Of a DNA stretch of 64,000 bases, positions 1 to 10,809 are shown piece after piece. The first letter of the stretch is position 1. Each line of letters opens with the position of its first letter. The stretch covers positions 2,654,996 to 2,718,995 of the forward strand of contig JACYUE010000001.1 of assembly GCA_014841595.1 (NCBI GenBank). The letters are read 5' to 3'. The notes below the pieces were generated by a model, which worked only from the letters and a program-made list of their open reading frames with translations, was not told the DNA's origin and did no database searches. The stretch comes from Oxalobacteraceae sp. CFBP 8761 (GTDB lineage Bacteria > Pseudomonadota > Gammaproteobacteria > Burkholderiales > Burkholderiaceae_D). The position numbers and the translations under genes are program-made.

Positions 1-148
1 TGCTTCAGGTTTCAAGGGAGCGCGGCCTTCACGCGAGCTGACATAAAATCAACGCATTAACTTGTCATTTCTTTTCGCCTGGGTGGCGCCCTCGTATCGA
101 CGCCAACGCCACGGTGAACAACGTACTGTATAGAAGGAACTTCCAAAC

Positions 149-796
149 ATGGAACAATTCAGGGAAATCAAGCTGTCCCGGCGCGATGTATTGATCGCCG
201 GCGCGGTATCGGCCTCGGCCGTGGCAATGCCGGGCGCAAACGCGCAAACGGCCGCCAACGCCCCGGCCGCCAACCCGGAGCCGGTCAAGGTCGGCGTCTC
301 CTTCAACGTCAACGGCAAGGATGTCACGCTCGAACTCGACACGCGCACGACGCTGCTCGACGCGCTGCGTGAGCATCTGCACCTGACCGGCTCGAAAAAA
401 GGCTGCGACCAGGGCCAGTGCGGCGCCTGCACCATCATCATGGATGGCCGCCGCATCAACTCGTGCCTGTCGCTGGCGATCATGCACGACGGCGCCAAGA
501 TCACGACGATCGAAGGTCTCGGCACGCCGGACAAACTGCACCCGATGCAGGCTGCCTTCGTCAAGCACGACGGCTACCAGTGCGGGTACTGTACCCCGGG
601 CCAGATCTGTGCCAGCGTGTCGGTGATCGAAGAAATTCGCGCCGGCATGCCGAGCCACGTCACGGCCGACCTCAACGCCAAGCCACAGATGACCGTGGAA
701 GAAATCCGTGAGCGCATGAGCGGCAATATCTGCCGATGTGGCGCCTACTCCAACATCATCGATGCCATCAAGGAAGTGGGAGGGGTCAAAGCATGA
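149..796 (+). CDS. paoA: Aldehyde oxidoreductase 2Fe-2S subunit (PaoA-like), Tat-exported
   Basis: This is the small iron-sulfur subunit of a periplasmic molybdenum aldehyde oxidoreductase of the xanthine dehydrogenase family. It passes electrons from the molybdenum site to FAD. The N-terminus has a twin-arginine signal (S10-R11-R12-D13 followed by a hydrophobic Ala/Val stretch ending near A32-Q33), so the folded complex is expected to be exported by Tat. Both [2Fe-2S] clusters can be placed: C86, C91, C94 and C106 for the plant-ferredoxin-type cluster, and C145, C148, C195 and C197 for the second. The length of 215 aa fits the family. Its stop overlaps the start of the FAD subunit gene by four bases (ATGA), so the two are translationally coupled. 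The PaoA assignment rests on this architecture plus the neighbouring PaoB-like protein with an extra cluster; the true substrate is unknown. Confidence 0.93.
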   Translation: MEQFREIKLSRRDVLIAGAVSASAVAMPGANAQTAANAPAANPEPVKVGVSFNVNGKDVTLELDTRTTLLDALREHLHLTGSKKGCDQGQCGACTIIMDGRRINSCLSLAIMHDGAKITTIEGLGTPDKLHPMQAAFVKHDGYQCGYCTPGQICASVSVIEEIRAGMPSHVTADLNAKPQMTVEEIRERMSGNICRCGAYSNIIDAIKEVGGVKA

Positions 797-1746
797 AGGT
801 CTTTACTTACCAACGCGCCACCACGCCTGCACAGGCAGCGCAGACCGTGGCCCGCACACCAGGCGCACGTTTCATCGCCGGCGGCACCAACCTGCTCGAC
901 CTGATGAAGCTCGAGATCGAAACGCCGGGCGCCCTGGTCGACGTCAATAAACTGGGCTTCGACAAGATCGAGCCCACTGCCAACGGCGGCCTGCGCATCG
1001 GCGCCTTCGTGCGCAACACCGATCTGGCATCCGACCCGCGCGTGCGCAAGGACTACGCCGTGCTGTCGCGCGCCCTGCTGTCGGGCGCGTCGACCCAGTT
1101 GCGCAACAAGGCAACGACGTCGGGCAACCTGCTGCAGCGCACCCGCTGCTCGTACTTCTACGACACCGCGCAAAAGTGCAACAAACGCCAGCCGGGCAGC
1201 GGTTGCGCCGCCATCGGCGGCTTCACGCGCAACCTGGCCGTGGTCGGCACGAGCGACGCCTGCATCGCCACGCACCCGAGCGACATGGCGGTTGCCATGC
1301 GCCTGCTGGATGCCGAGGTCGAAACCGTGCGCGCCGATGGCAGCAAGCGCACGATCCCGATCGCCGATTTCCACCGCCTGCCGGGCAACACCCCGCACAT
1401 CGAAACGGTGCTGGAACCAGGTGAGCTGATCACGTATGTGACGCTGCCGAAGCCGCTGGGCGGCGTGCACGCGTACAAGAAAGTCCGTGACCGCGCATCG
1501 TATGCGTTCGCGCTGGTGTCGGTTGCCACCGTGATCCTGCCGGACGGCAGCGGCCGCGTGGCTGTTGGCGGCGTGGCCCACAAGCCATGGCGCGTCGAAG
1601 CCGCCGAGCAGCAGATGGGCGCGGGCGCCAAGGCCGTGGCCGACCGCCTGATGGCCGGCGCCAAGACCACCGAAGAGAATGCCTTCAAGGTTCCTTTGGT
1701 TCACCGTATTTTGGCCGCAGCAATGCAAGACGCAAAGAAAGCCTAA
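793..1746 (+). CDS. paoB: Aldehyde oxidoreductase FAD-binding subunit (PaoB-like)
   Basis: This 317-residue protein is the FAD subunit of the PaoABC-type complex. I chose the ATG at 793 because it overlaps the upstream stop as ATGA and starts directly with the family N-terminus ([10 protein letters not shown]); the frame stays open further upstream but that extension is not family-like. The FAD-binding loop is visible as [12 protein letters not shown] at about residues 27-38. Four cysteines, C119, C129, C138 and C157, sit in an insertion typical of the PaoB branch, where they hold an additional [4Fe-4S] cluster that ordinary xanthine dehydrogenase FAD subunits lack. It lies between the 2Fe-2S subunit and the Mo-binding subunit, with only three bases before the next start. 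Confidence 0.92.
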   Translation: MKVFTYQRATTPAQAAQTVARTPGARFIAGGTNLLDLMKLEIETPGALVDVNKLGFDKIEPTANGGLRIGAFVRNTDLASDPRVRKDYAVLSRALLSGASTQLRNKATTSGNLLQRTRCSYFYDTAQKCNKRQPGSGCAAIGGFTRNLAVVGTSDACIATHPSDMAVAMRLLDAEVETVRADGSKRTIPIADFHRLPGNTPHIETVLEPGELITYVTLPKPLGGVHAYKKVRDRASYAFALVSVATVILPDGSGRVAVGGVAHKPWRVEAAEQQMGAGAKAVADRLMAGAKTTEENAFKVPLVHRILAAAMQDAKKA

Positions 1747-1749
1747 GCC

Positions 1750-3957
1750 ATGAAATTCCTGACTCCAGCAACCACCAATCCGATTGACCGCATGCGCTAT
1801 GTCGGTCAGCCGACCAACCGCATCGACGGCAAACTCAAGACCACCGGCACCGCACCGTACGCGTACGAGCATCACAAGGAAGTACCGAACGCCGCCCAAG
1901 GCTTCGTCGTGGGCTCCGGTATCGCTAAAGGCCGCATCGCATCGATCGACATCGAGGCTGCGCGCCGCGCACCGGGCGTACTGGCTGTTGTCACGGCCGA
2001 GAACGCCGGCAAACTGGGCAAGGGCGACATGAACACCGCCCACCTGCTGGCCGGCCCGAACATCCAGCACTATCACCAGGCCGTCGCGCTGGTGGTGGCG
2101 GAAACGTTCGAGCAGGCGCGCGCCGCCGCCGGCCTGGTCAAGGTCAACTACACGGTCCAGAAGGGTCGCTTCGACCTGGACGCCGAAAAAGGCAACGCCG
2201 TCAAACCGACCGGCGAACAGGATCCGCCGGATACCAAGACGGGCAACTTCGCGCGCGGTTTCGAGACCTCGCCTGTCAAGCTCGACGCCACCTACCACAC
2301 GCCGGACCAGTCGCACGCGATGATGGAGCCGCATGCCTCGACCGCCTTCTGGGAAGGCGACAAGGTCACGGTCTACACGTCGAACCAGATGATCGCCTGG
2401 TGCCGCAGCGACCTGGCAAAGACGCTGGCCATCCCGAAAGAAAAAGTGCGCGTGGTCTCGCCGTATGTCGGCGGCGGCTTCGGCTCGAAGCTGTTCCTGC
2501 GCGCCGATGCACTGCTGGCAGCCCTGGGCGCGCGCGCGGCCAAACGGCCAGTCAAGGTCTCGCTGCATCGTCACCTGATCTTCAACAACACGACGCACCG
2601 CCCGGCAACGATCCAGCGCATCCGCATCGGCGCCGGTCGTGACGGCCGCATCATGGCCATCGGCCACGAAACCTGGAACGGCAACCTGCCAAAAGGCAGC
2701 GCCGAAGTGGCGACGGCGCAAACGCGTCTGCTGTACGCCGGCGCCGATCGCATGACCACCACCCGCGTGGCCGAGCTCGATCTGCCCGAAGGCAATGCGA
2801 TGCGCGCACCGGGCGAAGCGCCGGGCATGATGGCGCTCGAAGTGGCGATGGACGAGATGGCCGAAAAGCTGAACATGGACCCGGTCCAGTTCCGCATCCT
2901 GAACGACACCAAGGTCGATCCGGAAAAGCCGATCCGCAAGTTTTCGGAGCGCCGCTACATCGAGTGCATGCGCATGGGCGCCGACAAGTTCGGCTGGGCC
3001 AAGCGCAATGCCAAGCCGGGCCAGGTCCGTGAAGGCCGCTGGCTGATCGGCCATGGCGTGGCGTCTGCCTTCCGTAACAGCCCGGTGATGAAATCGGGCG
3101 CGCGCGTCAAGCTGGGCACGGATGGTCGCGTGACGGTGGAAACCGACATGACCGATATCGGTACCGGCAGCTACACGATCATTGCGCAGACCACGGCCGA
3201 AATGCTGGGCGTGCCGCTGGACCGTATCGATGTGCGCCTGGGCGACTCGGACTTCCCGGCATCGTCGGGTTCGGGTGGCCAGTGGGGCGCCAATAGCGCG
3301 ACCTCGGGCGTGTACGCAGCCTGCGTCAAGCTGCGCGAGCAGGTCGCGGCCAAGCTGGGCGTGAAGGAAGCCGACGCCGAATTCGTCGACGGCACCGTGC
3401 GCGTGGGCGGCAACAGCCAGCCACTGATCAAGGCAGCGGCGGGTGGTGAGCTGGTGGGCGAAGACACGATCGAATTCACCGGCGGTCTGGACAAGAAAAA
3501 CCAGCTGTCGACGTTCGGCGCGCACTTCGTCGAAGTCGCGGTCGATTCGGTCACGGGCGAAACGCGCGTGCGCCGCATGCTGGCCGTGTGCGCAGCAGGC
3601 CGTATCCTGAACCCGATGCAGGCACGCAGCCAGGTCATCGGCGGCATGACGATGGGTATCGGCGGCGCGCTGATGGAGCACCTGGTGGTCGACAAGCGCC
3701 TGGGCTTCTTCGCCAACCACGACATGGCGACCTACGAGGTGCCGGTGCACGCCGACGTGCCGCACCAGGAAGTCATCTTCCTGAAGGAAGAAGATGAAAT
3801 CTCATCGCCAATGAAGGCCAAGGGCATCGGCGAGCTGGGTCTGTGCGGTGTTGCTGCGGCCGTTGCCAACGCAATCTACAACGCGACCGGCGTGCGTGTG
3901 CGCGAGTATCCGATCACGCTCGACAAGCTGATCGAAAAGATGCCACTGTCGGTTTGA
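1750..3957 (+). CDS. paoC: Aldehyde oxidoreductase molybdopterin-binding subunit (PaoC-like), copy 1
   Basis: This is the large catalytic subunit of the aldehyde oxidoreductase. It binds the molybdenum-cytosine-dinucleotide cofactor and oxidises aldehydes to carboxylic acids. Its 735 aa is close to the usual length of PaoC. Family features include the glycine-rich GGGFGSKLF (near residues 241-249), the APGEAPGMMALE segment, the GTGSYTI region, and KGIGELG near the C-terminus with E695 as the presumed catalytic base. There is no signal peptide, as expected for a subunit carried out by the Tat signal of PaoA. It is third in the paoA-paoB-paoC operon. A second complete paralogue follows at 4111. 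No paoD-type maturation chaperone gene is seen anywhere in the window, so cofactor insertion must be supplied from elsewhere. Confidence 0.92.
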   Translation: MKFLTPATTNPIDRMRYVGQPTNRIDGKLKTTGTAPYAYEHHKEVPNAAQGFVVGSGIAKGRIASIDIEAARRAPGVLAVVTAENAGKLGKGDMNTAHLLAGPNIQHYHQAVALVVAETFEQARAAAGLVKVNYTVQKGRFDLDAEKGNAVKPTGEQDPPDTKTGNFARGFETSPVKLDATYHTPDQSHAMMEPHASTAFWEGDKVTVYTSNQMIAWCRSDLAKTLAIPKEKVRVVSPYVGGGFGSKLFLRADALLAALGARAAKRPVKVSLHRHLIFNNTTHRPATIQRIRIGAGRDGRIMAIGHETWNGNLPKGSAEVATAQTRLLYAGADRMTTTRVAELDLPEGNAMRAPGEAPGMMALEVAMDEMAEKLNMDPVQFRILNDTKVDPEKPIRKFSERRYIECMRMGADKFGWAKRNAKPGQVREGRWLIGHGVASAFRNSPVMKSGARVKLGTDGRVTVETDMTDIGTGSYTIIAQTTAEMLGVPLDRIDVRLGDSDFPASSGSGGQWGANSATSGVYAACVKLREQVAAKLGVKEADAEFVDGTVRVGGNSQPLIKAAAGGELVGEDTIEFTGGLDKKNQLSTFGAHFVEVAVDSVTGETRVRRMLAVCAAGRILNPMQARSQVIGGMTMGIGGALMEHLVVDKRLGFFANHDMATYEVPVHADVPHQEVIFLKEEDEISSPMKAKGIGELGLCGVAAAVANAIYNATGVRVREYPITLDKLIEKMPLSV

Positions 3958-4008
3958 TGGTCTTTTGAAGTGCCCGTGGCGGCGGCATGATGCCGTTCGC
4001 CACCTTGC

Positions 4009-4055
4009 CCTCGTGGCCCCGTCCCTGGCGGCCACGAGGCGCTCCCCTCTTTTTT
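4009..4055 (+). terminator. Hairpin plus T-run between the two paoC copies
   Basis: The arms CCTCGTGGCC (4009-4018) and GGCCACGAGG (4030-4039) form a perfect 10-bp stem with an 11-nt loop. A T-rich tract (TCTTTTTT) follows at about 4048-4055. The arrangement is that of an intrinsic terminator, although the T-run begins several bases beyond the stem. It would end or attenuate transcription after paoC copy 1, leaving copy 2 as a read-through or separately promoted gene. Confidence 0.55.
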
Positions 4056-4110
4056 CCGGTGCACCGAACCCCTCCCCCGCGCCATGCGGAGGCGAACAAA
4101 GGCCGAGCCC

Positions 4111-6312
4111 ATGAAATTCAATACCCCCGCTACTACCAATCCCATCGACACGCTGCGCCACGTCGGCAAGCCGTACGACCGTGTCGATGGCCCGCTCAAG
4201 TGCACCGGCCAGGCACCGTATGCCTATGAACACCACGCCGCCGTACCGGGCGCCGCCCACGGCGTGATGGTCGGCGCCACAATCGCCAAGGGCACGATCG
4301 CGAGTATTGACGATGCAGCCGCCCGCCGCGCGCCCGGTGTGCTGGCGGTGGTTACCGCAGCCAACGCCGGCACACTGGGCAAGGGACAGAAGAACACCGC
4401 CCTGCTCCTGGGCGGGCCCGAGGTCATGCACTACCATCAGGCCGTCGCCCTCGTGGTGGCCGAGACGTTCGAGCAGGCGCGCGCCGCCGCCCATCTGGTC
4501 AGGATCAGCTACCGCGAGGCCAAGGGCAGCTTCGATCTGGCCAGCGTCAAGGACACGGGCGTGCCGCCCAAGCCCGAGCGTGACTATCCGCCCGACACCC
4601 GCGTTGGCGACTTCGAACGCATGTTCGACAGTGCCCCCGTCAAGCTCGACGCCACCTACACGACGCCCGACCAGGCGCACGCGATGATGGAACCGCATGC
4701 GACCACCGCGCGCTGGGACGGCGACAAGCTCACGGTGTGGACGTCGACCCAGATGGTCGACTGGTGCCGCACCGATCTGGCCAAGACACTCAACATCAAC
4801 AAGGACAAGGTGCGCGTCGTCTCGCCTTACATTGGCGGCGGCTTCGGCGGCAAGCTGTTCCTGCGCACCGACGCGGTGCTGGCCGCGCTGGGTGCCCGCG
4901 CCGCCGGCCGCCCCGTGAAGGTGGCCTTGCAGCGCCACCAGATCTTCAACAACACGACGCACCGGCCGAAGACGATCCAGCGGCTGCGTATCGGCGTGGG
5001 CCGCGATGGCCGCATCCAGGCCATCGGCCATGAAACATGGAACGGCAACCTCCCGGGTGGCCGGCCCGAGGTCGCCACGCAGCAAACGCGCCTGCTGTAC
5101 GCGGGTGCGCACCGGATGACGACGACCCGCCTGGCCGTGCTGGATCTGCCAGAGAGCAATTCGATGCGCGCGCCAGGCGAGGCGCCGGGCCTGATGGCCC
5201 TGGAAATCGCGATGGATGAACTGGCCGAGAAGCTCGGGATGGACCCGGTGCAGCTGCGCATCCTGAACGACACGAAGGTCGACCCGGAAAAGCCGAACCG
5301 TCCGTTTTCCGAGCGGCGTCTGGTCGACTGCCTGCGCACCGGGGCCGAACGCTTCGGCTGGAAGGCGCGCAATGCCAAACCGGCCCAGGTCCGTGAGGGC
5401 CAGTGGCTGATCGGCCACGGCGTCGCGGCGGCCTTTCGCAACAGCCCCGTGGTCAAGTCGGCCGCCCGCGTGCGCCTTGGCACGGATGGCATCCTGACCG
5501 TCGAAACGGACATGACCGACATCGGTACCGGCAGCTACACGATCATCGCGCAGACGGCCGCCGAAATGCTGGGCTTGCCGCTCGAGCGCGTGAAGGTGAA
5601 GCTGGGCGACTCGGACTTTCCCGTGTCCGCCGGCTCGGGCGGCCAGTTCGGCGCCAACAGTGCAACGGCCGGCGTGTACGCGGCCTGCGTCAAGCTGCGC
5701 GAACAGATTGCCGCCAGGTTGACCATGACGGACCCGGTGTTTGCCGACGGCACCGTGCGCGCTGGCGGCGCCAGCCAGCCGCTGGCCAAGGCGGCCGAGG
5801 GGGGCGAACTGGTGGCCGAAGATGTCATCGAATTCGGCGAGCTGGCAAAAAAGAACCAGCTCTCCACCTTCGGCGCGCATTTCGTCGAAGTCGCGGTCGA
5901 TTCAGTCACGGGCGAGACGCGCGTGCGGCGCATGCTGGCCGTCTGCGCGGCAGGCCGCATCTTGAATCCGAAGTCGGCACGCAGCCAGGTCATTGGCTCG
6001 ATGACGATGGGTGTGGGCGGCGCGCTGATGGAGCACCTGGTGGTCGACAAGCGCCTGGGCTTCTTTGCCAACCACGACATGGCGACCTACGAGGTGCCCG
6101 TGCATGCCGACATCCCGCATCAGGACGTGATCTTCCTCGATGAAGAAGACGAGTATTCGTCGCCGATGAAGGCCAAGGGTGTGGGTGAACTGGGGCTGTG
6201 CGGCGTGGCGGCAGCGATTGCCAATGCGGTCTACAACGCCACTGGCGTGCGGGTGCGCGAGTATCCTGTCACGCTGGACAAGCTGCTGGAGAAGATGCCG
6301 CTGCCGGTCTAG
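4111..6312 (+). CDS. Aldehyde oxidoreductase molybdopterin-binding subunit (PaoC-like), copy 2
   Basis: This is a second full-length catalytic subunit of the same family (733 aa), clearly a tandem duplicate of the gene at 1750 and collinear with it from end to end. The start at 4111 was chosen because MKFNTPATTNPID matches the N-terminus of copy 1 (MKFLTPATTNPID). The cofactor-binding GGGFGGKLF, the APGEAPGLMALE segment and the C-terminal KGVGELG with catalytic E693 are all retained, so it looks functional. Changes are spread through the protein, including substrate-side loops, which suggests a different aldehyde preference with shared PaoA/PaoB partners; that is inference. A stretch near the 3' end is almost identical in DNA to copy 1. 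Its last 44 bases overlap the convergent diguanylate cyclase gene. Confidence 0.9.
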   Translation: MKFNTPATTNPIDTLRHVGKPYDRVDGPLKCTGQAPYAYEHHAAVPGAAHGVMVGATIAKGTIASIDDAAARRAPGVLAVVTAANAGTLGKGQKNTALLLGGPEVMHYHQAVALVVAETFEQARAAAHLVRISYREAKGSFDLASVKDTGVPPKPERDYPPDTRVGDFERMFDSAPVKLDATYTTPDQAHAMMEPHATTARWDGDKLTVWTSTQMVDWCRTDLAKTLNINKDKVRVVSPYIGGGFGGKLFLRTDAVLAALGARAAGRPVKVALQRHQIFNNTTHRPKTIQRLRIGVGRDGRIQAIGHETWNGNLPGGRPEVATQQTRLLYAGAHRMTTTRLAVLDLPESNSMRAPGEAPGLMALEIAMDELAEKLGMDPVQLRILNDTKVDPEKPNRPFSERRLVDCLRTGAERFGWKARNAKPAQVREGQWLIGHGVAAAFRNSPVVKSAARVRLGTDGILTVETDMTDIGTGSYTIIAQTAAEMLGLPLERVKVKLGDSDFPVSAGSGGQFGANSATAGVYAACVKLREQIAARLTMTDPVFADGTVRAGGASQPLAKAAEGGELVAEDVIEFGELAKKNQLSTFGAHFVEVAVDSVTGETRVRRMLAVCAAGRILNPKSARSQVIGSMTMGVGGALMEHLVVDKRLGFFANHDMATYEVPVHADIPHQDVIFLDEEDEYSSPMKAKGVGELGLCGVAAAIANAVYNATGVRVREYPVTLDKLLEKMPLPV

Positions 6313-7270
6313 TGTCGCCATCGGCCACGACGCAGTTGCGGCCGCCATCCTTGGCGGCATACAGCGCCGCGTCCGCAGCGTCGATCAGCGTGGCTTCGTC
6401 AGTCTGGCGGCCGGGCCCGAACGCGGCCACACCCACGCTGACCGTCACGTGGCGGTAGACCGCGGCCGGGGCGTGCGGCAGGTTCAACGCAGCGATGTGG
6501 GCGCGAATGCGCTCGGCCATCGCCCGCGCCTGTTCAAGCGTGGTGTCGGGCAGGATCGCCGCGAATTCTTCGCCACCATAGCGCGCGGCCAGATCGGCGG
6601 GCCGCTTCAGGATGCCTGCAATCTCCTGTGCCACGCGGATCAGGCACGTGTCGCCGTCCTGGTGACCGAAATGGTCGTTATAGGCCTTGAACGTATCGAT
6701 ATCGAACATCAGCAGCGCGAGTGGGGTGTCGCCACGCCGGGCGCGCCGCAGCTCGCGCGCCAGCGTGGCGTCGAACTGGCGGCGGTTGGCGATGCCGGTC
6801 AGGCCGTCGATGAACGAGCGCGCCCGCATGGCCTCGGCGTGCTCCAGCAGACGGCGCTCGCGTTCGGCGGTATCGCTGATGTCGCGGATTTCAATAAGGC
6901 AAAACCGTTGGCCCACGTCGTCGAACGGCGTGACTGCCACCGCCTGGTCGATCAGATCGCCGTCGAAGCTGCCGGCCGGCCGTAGAGGAAAAGGGTTGCG
7001 GTTGCCGGCGTCGGGCACATGGGTGGTGACCGTACCGTCGGTCAGCGCCGCCTGCACGGCGGCTTCGACGCACGAGCCGCGCAGAACGGGAAACACCTCG
7101 ATCAGGGGATGGCCCACGACGCGTGCCGCGCCGCGCCCGCAGCGCTGCACCAGCCAGCCATTCCAGTGGACGATACAGGCCTGCGCGTCGAGCACGATCA
7201 CGCCGCAATCGACGAGATCGAGCACGCGCGATACGAGTCCGATTGCCAAACCCGGCGTTGGCGTCGTCAC
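6269..7270 (-). CDS. PAS-GGDEF diguanylate cyclase
   Basis: This 333-aa cytoplasmic protein makes cyclic di-GMP from two GTP. A PAS-like sensor occupies roughly residues 10-130, followed by a GGDEF domain beginning near 150 (SFIDGLTGIANRR). The active-site motif is GGEEF at 232-236. A product-inhibition I-site is intact: RPAD at 223-226, exactly five residues before GGEEF, so feedback inhibition by c-di-GMP is expected. No transmembrane segment is seen, so the PAS input should be cytosolic. The gene follows two small membrane-protein genes with gaps of 4 and 15 bases, suggesting an operon of three. The 3' end overlaps the convergent paoC copy 2 by 44 bases. Confidence 0.92.
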   Translation of the reverse strand: MTTPTPGLAIGLVSRVLDLVDCGVIVLDAQACIVHWNGWLVQRCGRGAARVVGHPLIEVFPVLRGSCVEAAVQAALTDGTVTTHVPDAGNRNPFPLRPAGSFDGDLIDQAVAVTPFDDVGQRFCLIEIRDISDTAERERRLLEHAEAMRARSFIDGLTGIANRRQFDATLARELRRARRGDTPLALLMFDIDTFKAYNDHFGHQDGDTCLIRVAQEIAGILKRPADLAARYGGEEFAAILPDTTLEQARAMAERIRAHIAALNLPHAPAAVYRHVTVSVGVAAFGPGRQTDEATLIDAADAALYAAKDGGRNCVVADGDTRPAAASSPAACPA

Positions 7271-7274
7271 CCCG

Positions 7275-7484
7275 TCAGGCTTGCTGGCCGAGCATGTGCC
7301 AGGCCATGGCGCAGCAGAGAATCACGACGCAGCACAGCAGGCCGTAGACGAAGATGCGCATCGACGTGGCCAGGCCGGTCACGGCGCGGTTGGCGTTATC
7401 GCCGAGCTTGCCGCGCTTGCGCGCGCTGTTCATCAGCATCGAGAAGAAGATGAACAGCGTTGCGCAAATCAGGACGACTTTCAT
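7275..7484 (-). CDS. Small two-helix membrane protein
   Basis: A 69-residue protein with two hydrophobic helices, one at about residues 2-19 and one at about 46-65, joined by a basic, polar stretch (SARKRGKLGDNANRA). I do not recognise a named family. It sits four bases upstream of the diguanylate cyclase gene and 15 bases downstream of another membrane-anchored protein, so it is probably cotranscribed with both. A role in membrane sensing for the cyclase is possible but rests only on position. Confidence 0.6.
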   Translation of the reverse strand: MKVVLICATLFIFFSMLMNSARKRGKLGDNANRAVTGLATSMRIFVYGLLCCVVILCCAMAWHMLGQQA

Positions 7485-7499
7485 GACAGCCTTTGTCGA

Positions 7500-7907
7500 C
7501 TAGGTACGCACGGCCACGAGCACGAGCGCCACGACCGACAGCAGGCCAGACAGCGCTGCGGTCGCGCCCATCCACGTCATCTTCTGGCGCTGGGCATCCA
7601 TCTTGGCGATGAGCTGCGCATTCTGGTCGGCCAGATTGGCGATAATCTCGGACGCCGAACGCATCTGGTTACGCAGATCGGTGATTTCGGCATCATTGCG
7701 CTCGACGCTGCGGATCAGGATATCGAACACGTCTTCTTCTTGCCCTGCCATCCCGGGCGCCACGCCCATTGGCTCGTCGGGCATGCCCTGCCGGTTGCGG
7801 TTGACCGTGTCCCACAGCCGCCGCGCGCCATTTGCCACCTGCGGCGCTGCGCTGATGACGTCGCTCCAGGGAACCGTTCTCAATACTGTCCACCAACCTG
7901 CTGCCAT
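7500..7907 (-). CDS. Conserved hypothetical protein with coiled coil and C-terminal membrane anchor
   Basis: This 135-aa protein has no signal peptide. Residues 60-105 (from FDILIRSVERND onward) read as a coiled coil, and residues 112-133 are a hydrophobic helix, giving a tail-anchored topology with most of the protein in the cytoplasm. I recognise no catalytic motif. It is the first gene of a probable three-gene minus-strand operon ending in the PAS-GGDEF protein. Confidence 0.6.
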   Translation of the reverse strand: MAAGWWTVLRTVPWSDVISAAPQVANGARRLWDTVNRNRQGMPDEPMGVAPGMAGQEEDVFDILIRSVERNDAEITDLRNQMRSASEIIANLADQNAQLIAKMDAQRQKMTWMGATAALSGLLSVVALVLVAVRT

Positions 7908-8036
7908 ACCTGCTCCTCATCAATCGTTGTATTCCTGAGCATACCATTGCGGCGTGCTGCGGCCAAATGCCACACGCGTCGCGCGTCGGCAAACGCAGTG
8001 CGACGCGCCCGGCCGCGTTGCGCTACCATGATTTCC

Positions 8037-8714
8037 ATGTGTGGACGACTTGACCAAAGCCAAACGGCCCGTTACTACGCCAGCGTCATCGGCTGGCTCG
8101 ACGCCGTGTATGACAGCGAATCCGAACCGGCCTATAACGTGCCACCGGGCACCTATCGCCCTGTGCTGCATCTGCAGGACGGTGAACGGCGCGTGGACGA
8201 CGTGTACTGGAGCTACCAGGCGCGCTGGGCCAAGGGCAAGGTCCCGGTGACCATCAACGCGCGTATGGACAAGCTGGACAACCGCTACTGGCGCGGCCTG
8301 CTCAAATCAGGGCGCGCGCTCGTGCCTGCTTCGGGCTGGTACGAGTGGACGGGCGAAAAAGGCAGCAAGCAGCCGTGGCATATCCACCGCAAGGATGGCG
8401 CGCCGCTGTTCATGCTGGCGCTGGCGAACTTTGGCAGTTTCACCGAAAACCGCGCCGAAGCCGGCTTTGTCATCGTGACCGACGATGCCTCCGGCGGCAT
8501 GCTCGATATCCACGACCGGCGGCCGGTGGTGCTGGACGCGCAGGACGCCGAGCGCTGGCTCGATCCGGCGCTGTCGAGCGAAGAGGCATTGGCGCTGGCC
8601 CGCTCGGCCGCCCTGCCCCCGGACGCGTTTGCCTGGCACGAAGTCAGCACGCAGGTCAATCGCGCCGGCGCCGGTGGACCTGAGGTGGCGCAACCCATCG
8701 ACAGCGACGCCTGA
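8037..8714 (+). CDS. yedK: SRAP/YedK-family abasic-site DNA-protein crosslinking protein
   Basis: This 225-aa protein belongs to the SOS response-associated peptidase (HMCES/YedK) family, which shields abasic sites in single-stranded DNA by forming a thiazolidine link through the N-terminal cysteine after Met removal. The start at 8037 gives M-C-G-R-L, placing the required Cys at position 2; the frame is open for over 1 kb upstream but any longer form would bury this residue. Other family motifs are visible: NARMDKL, SGWYEWTG (with the conserved Glu) and HDRRPVVL near residue 160. The gene stands alone between divergent and unrelated neighbours, and no LexA box was identified upstream by eye. 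Confidence 0.9.
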   Translation: MCGRLDQSQTARYYASVIGWLDAVYDSESEPAYNVPPGTYRPVLHLQDGERRVDDVYWSYQARWAKGKVPVTINARMDKLDNRYWRGLLKSGRALVPASGWYEWTGEKGSKQPWHIHRKDGAPLFMLALANFGSFTENRAEAGFVIVTDDASGGMLDIHDRRPVVLDAQDAERWLDPALSSEEALALARSAALPPDAFAWHEVSTQVNRAGAGGPEVAQPIDSDA

Positions 8715-8720
8715 GCCATC

Positions 8721-8739
8721 CCGCCGCACAGTCCGGCGG
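8721..8739 (+). terminator. Short GC hairpin after the SRAP gene
   Basis: CCGCCG (8721-8726) and CGGCGG (8734-8739) form a 6-bp stem with a 7-base loop, seven bases beyond the SRAP stop codon. No T-run follows, so it may only protect the 3' end of the transcript. Confidence 0.25.
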
Positions 8740-8849
8740 TATGAATATCCTGGAACCCGTCAGTTGTCTGATCTGGATCGAACCCGGGATGCAACCAAAC
8801 GTCGTGTTCGCCAGTCTTACCGGATTGCTACCACACGTGAGGTGAATCC

Positions 8850-9221
8850 ATGGGCGAATACATGCAAATCCGGGGCCTGCTGCAAGAGGGTGAAGAATAC
8901 GCTGGTCTCATCCTGGGCAAAGACGACCCCGACTACCACCTGGTCTTGCTGCCAGGCGACAGCGCCGACGTCAGCTGGCCCACGGCCGCCGACTGGGCCG
9001 CCAGCCAGGGCGGCGCCCTGCCCACGCGGCGCGAGCTGGCGCTGCTGTTTGCGAATCTGCGTGAATCATTCCAGCGCGACTGGTACTGGTCCAGCGAGCC
9101 GCACGCCACGCGCGCCCAGCTGGTCTGGGGGCAGAATTTCGCCAGTGGCATCCAGACCATCTACGGCCGGCCGTACCGCGGGCATGCGCGCGCGGTGCGG
9201 CGGATCAGTACGGCGGCCTGA
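8850..9221 (+). CDS. DUF1566-like small protein
   Basis: A 123-aa protein with a Lcl/DUF1566-like core: WPTAADWAASQGGALPTRRE, then WYWSSEPH, then WGQNFASGIQ and a final RARAVRRI-like segment (here HARAVRRIS). This pattern is common in proteobacterial and phage proteins of unknown function, and some related domains act in lectin-like or tail-fibre contexts. There is no signal peptide. The ATG at 8850 has a GAGGTGA Shine-Dalgarno match a few bases upstream. Neighbours give no functional hint. Confidence 0.65.
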   Translation: MGEYMQIRGLLQEGEEYAGLILGKDDPDYHLVLLPGDSADVSWPTAADWAASQGGALPTRRELALLFANLRESFQRDWYWSSEPHATRAQLVWGQNFASGIQTIYGRPYRGHARAVRRISTAA

Positions 9222-9263
9222 ACCGCGGGCTGAACCGAGGACTGACCTGCAACCTGACCCGCG

Positions 9264-10709
<1,446 letters not shown>

Positions 10710-10809
10710 GCGTGAATCCTTGCGGTATTGAAAGGATTCAAACAATAGCGCATCTGGCAAGGTTTTGCCCCGACTTTCCTGATGGAGAGGCCGGGGCGAA
10801 GTTCGACTG

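Noticed and set aside
745..3765. 1006-codon open frame on the minus strand across paoB/paoC
   Set aside because: It lies antisense to well-recognised family proteins and its translation is His/Arg/Ala-rich with no domain, a usual product of high-GC codon bias.
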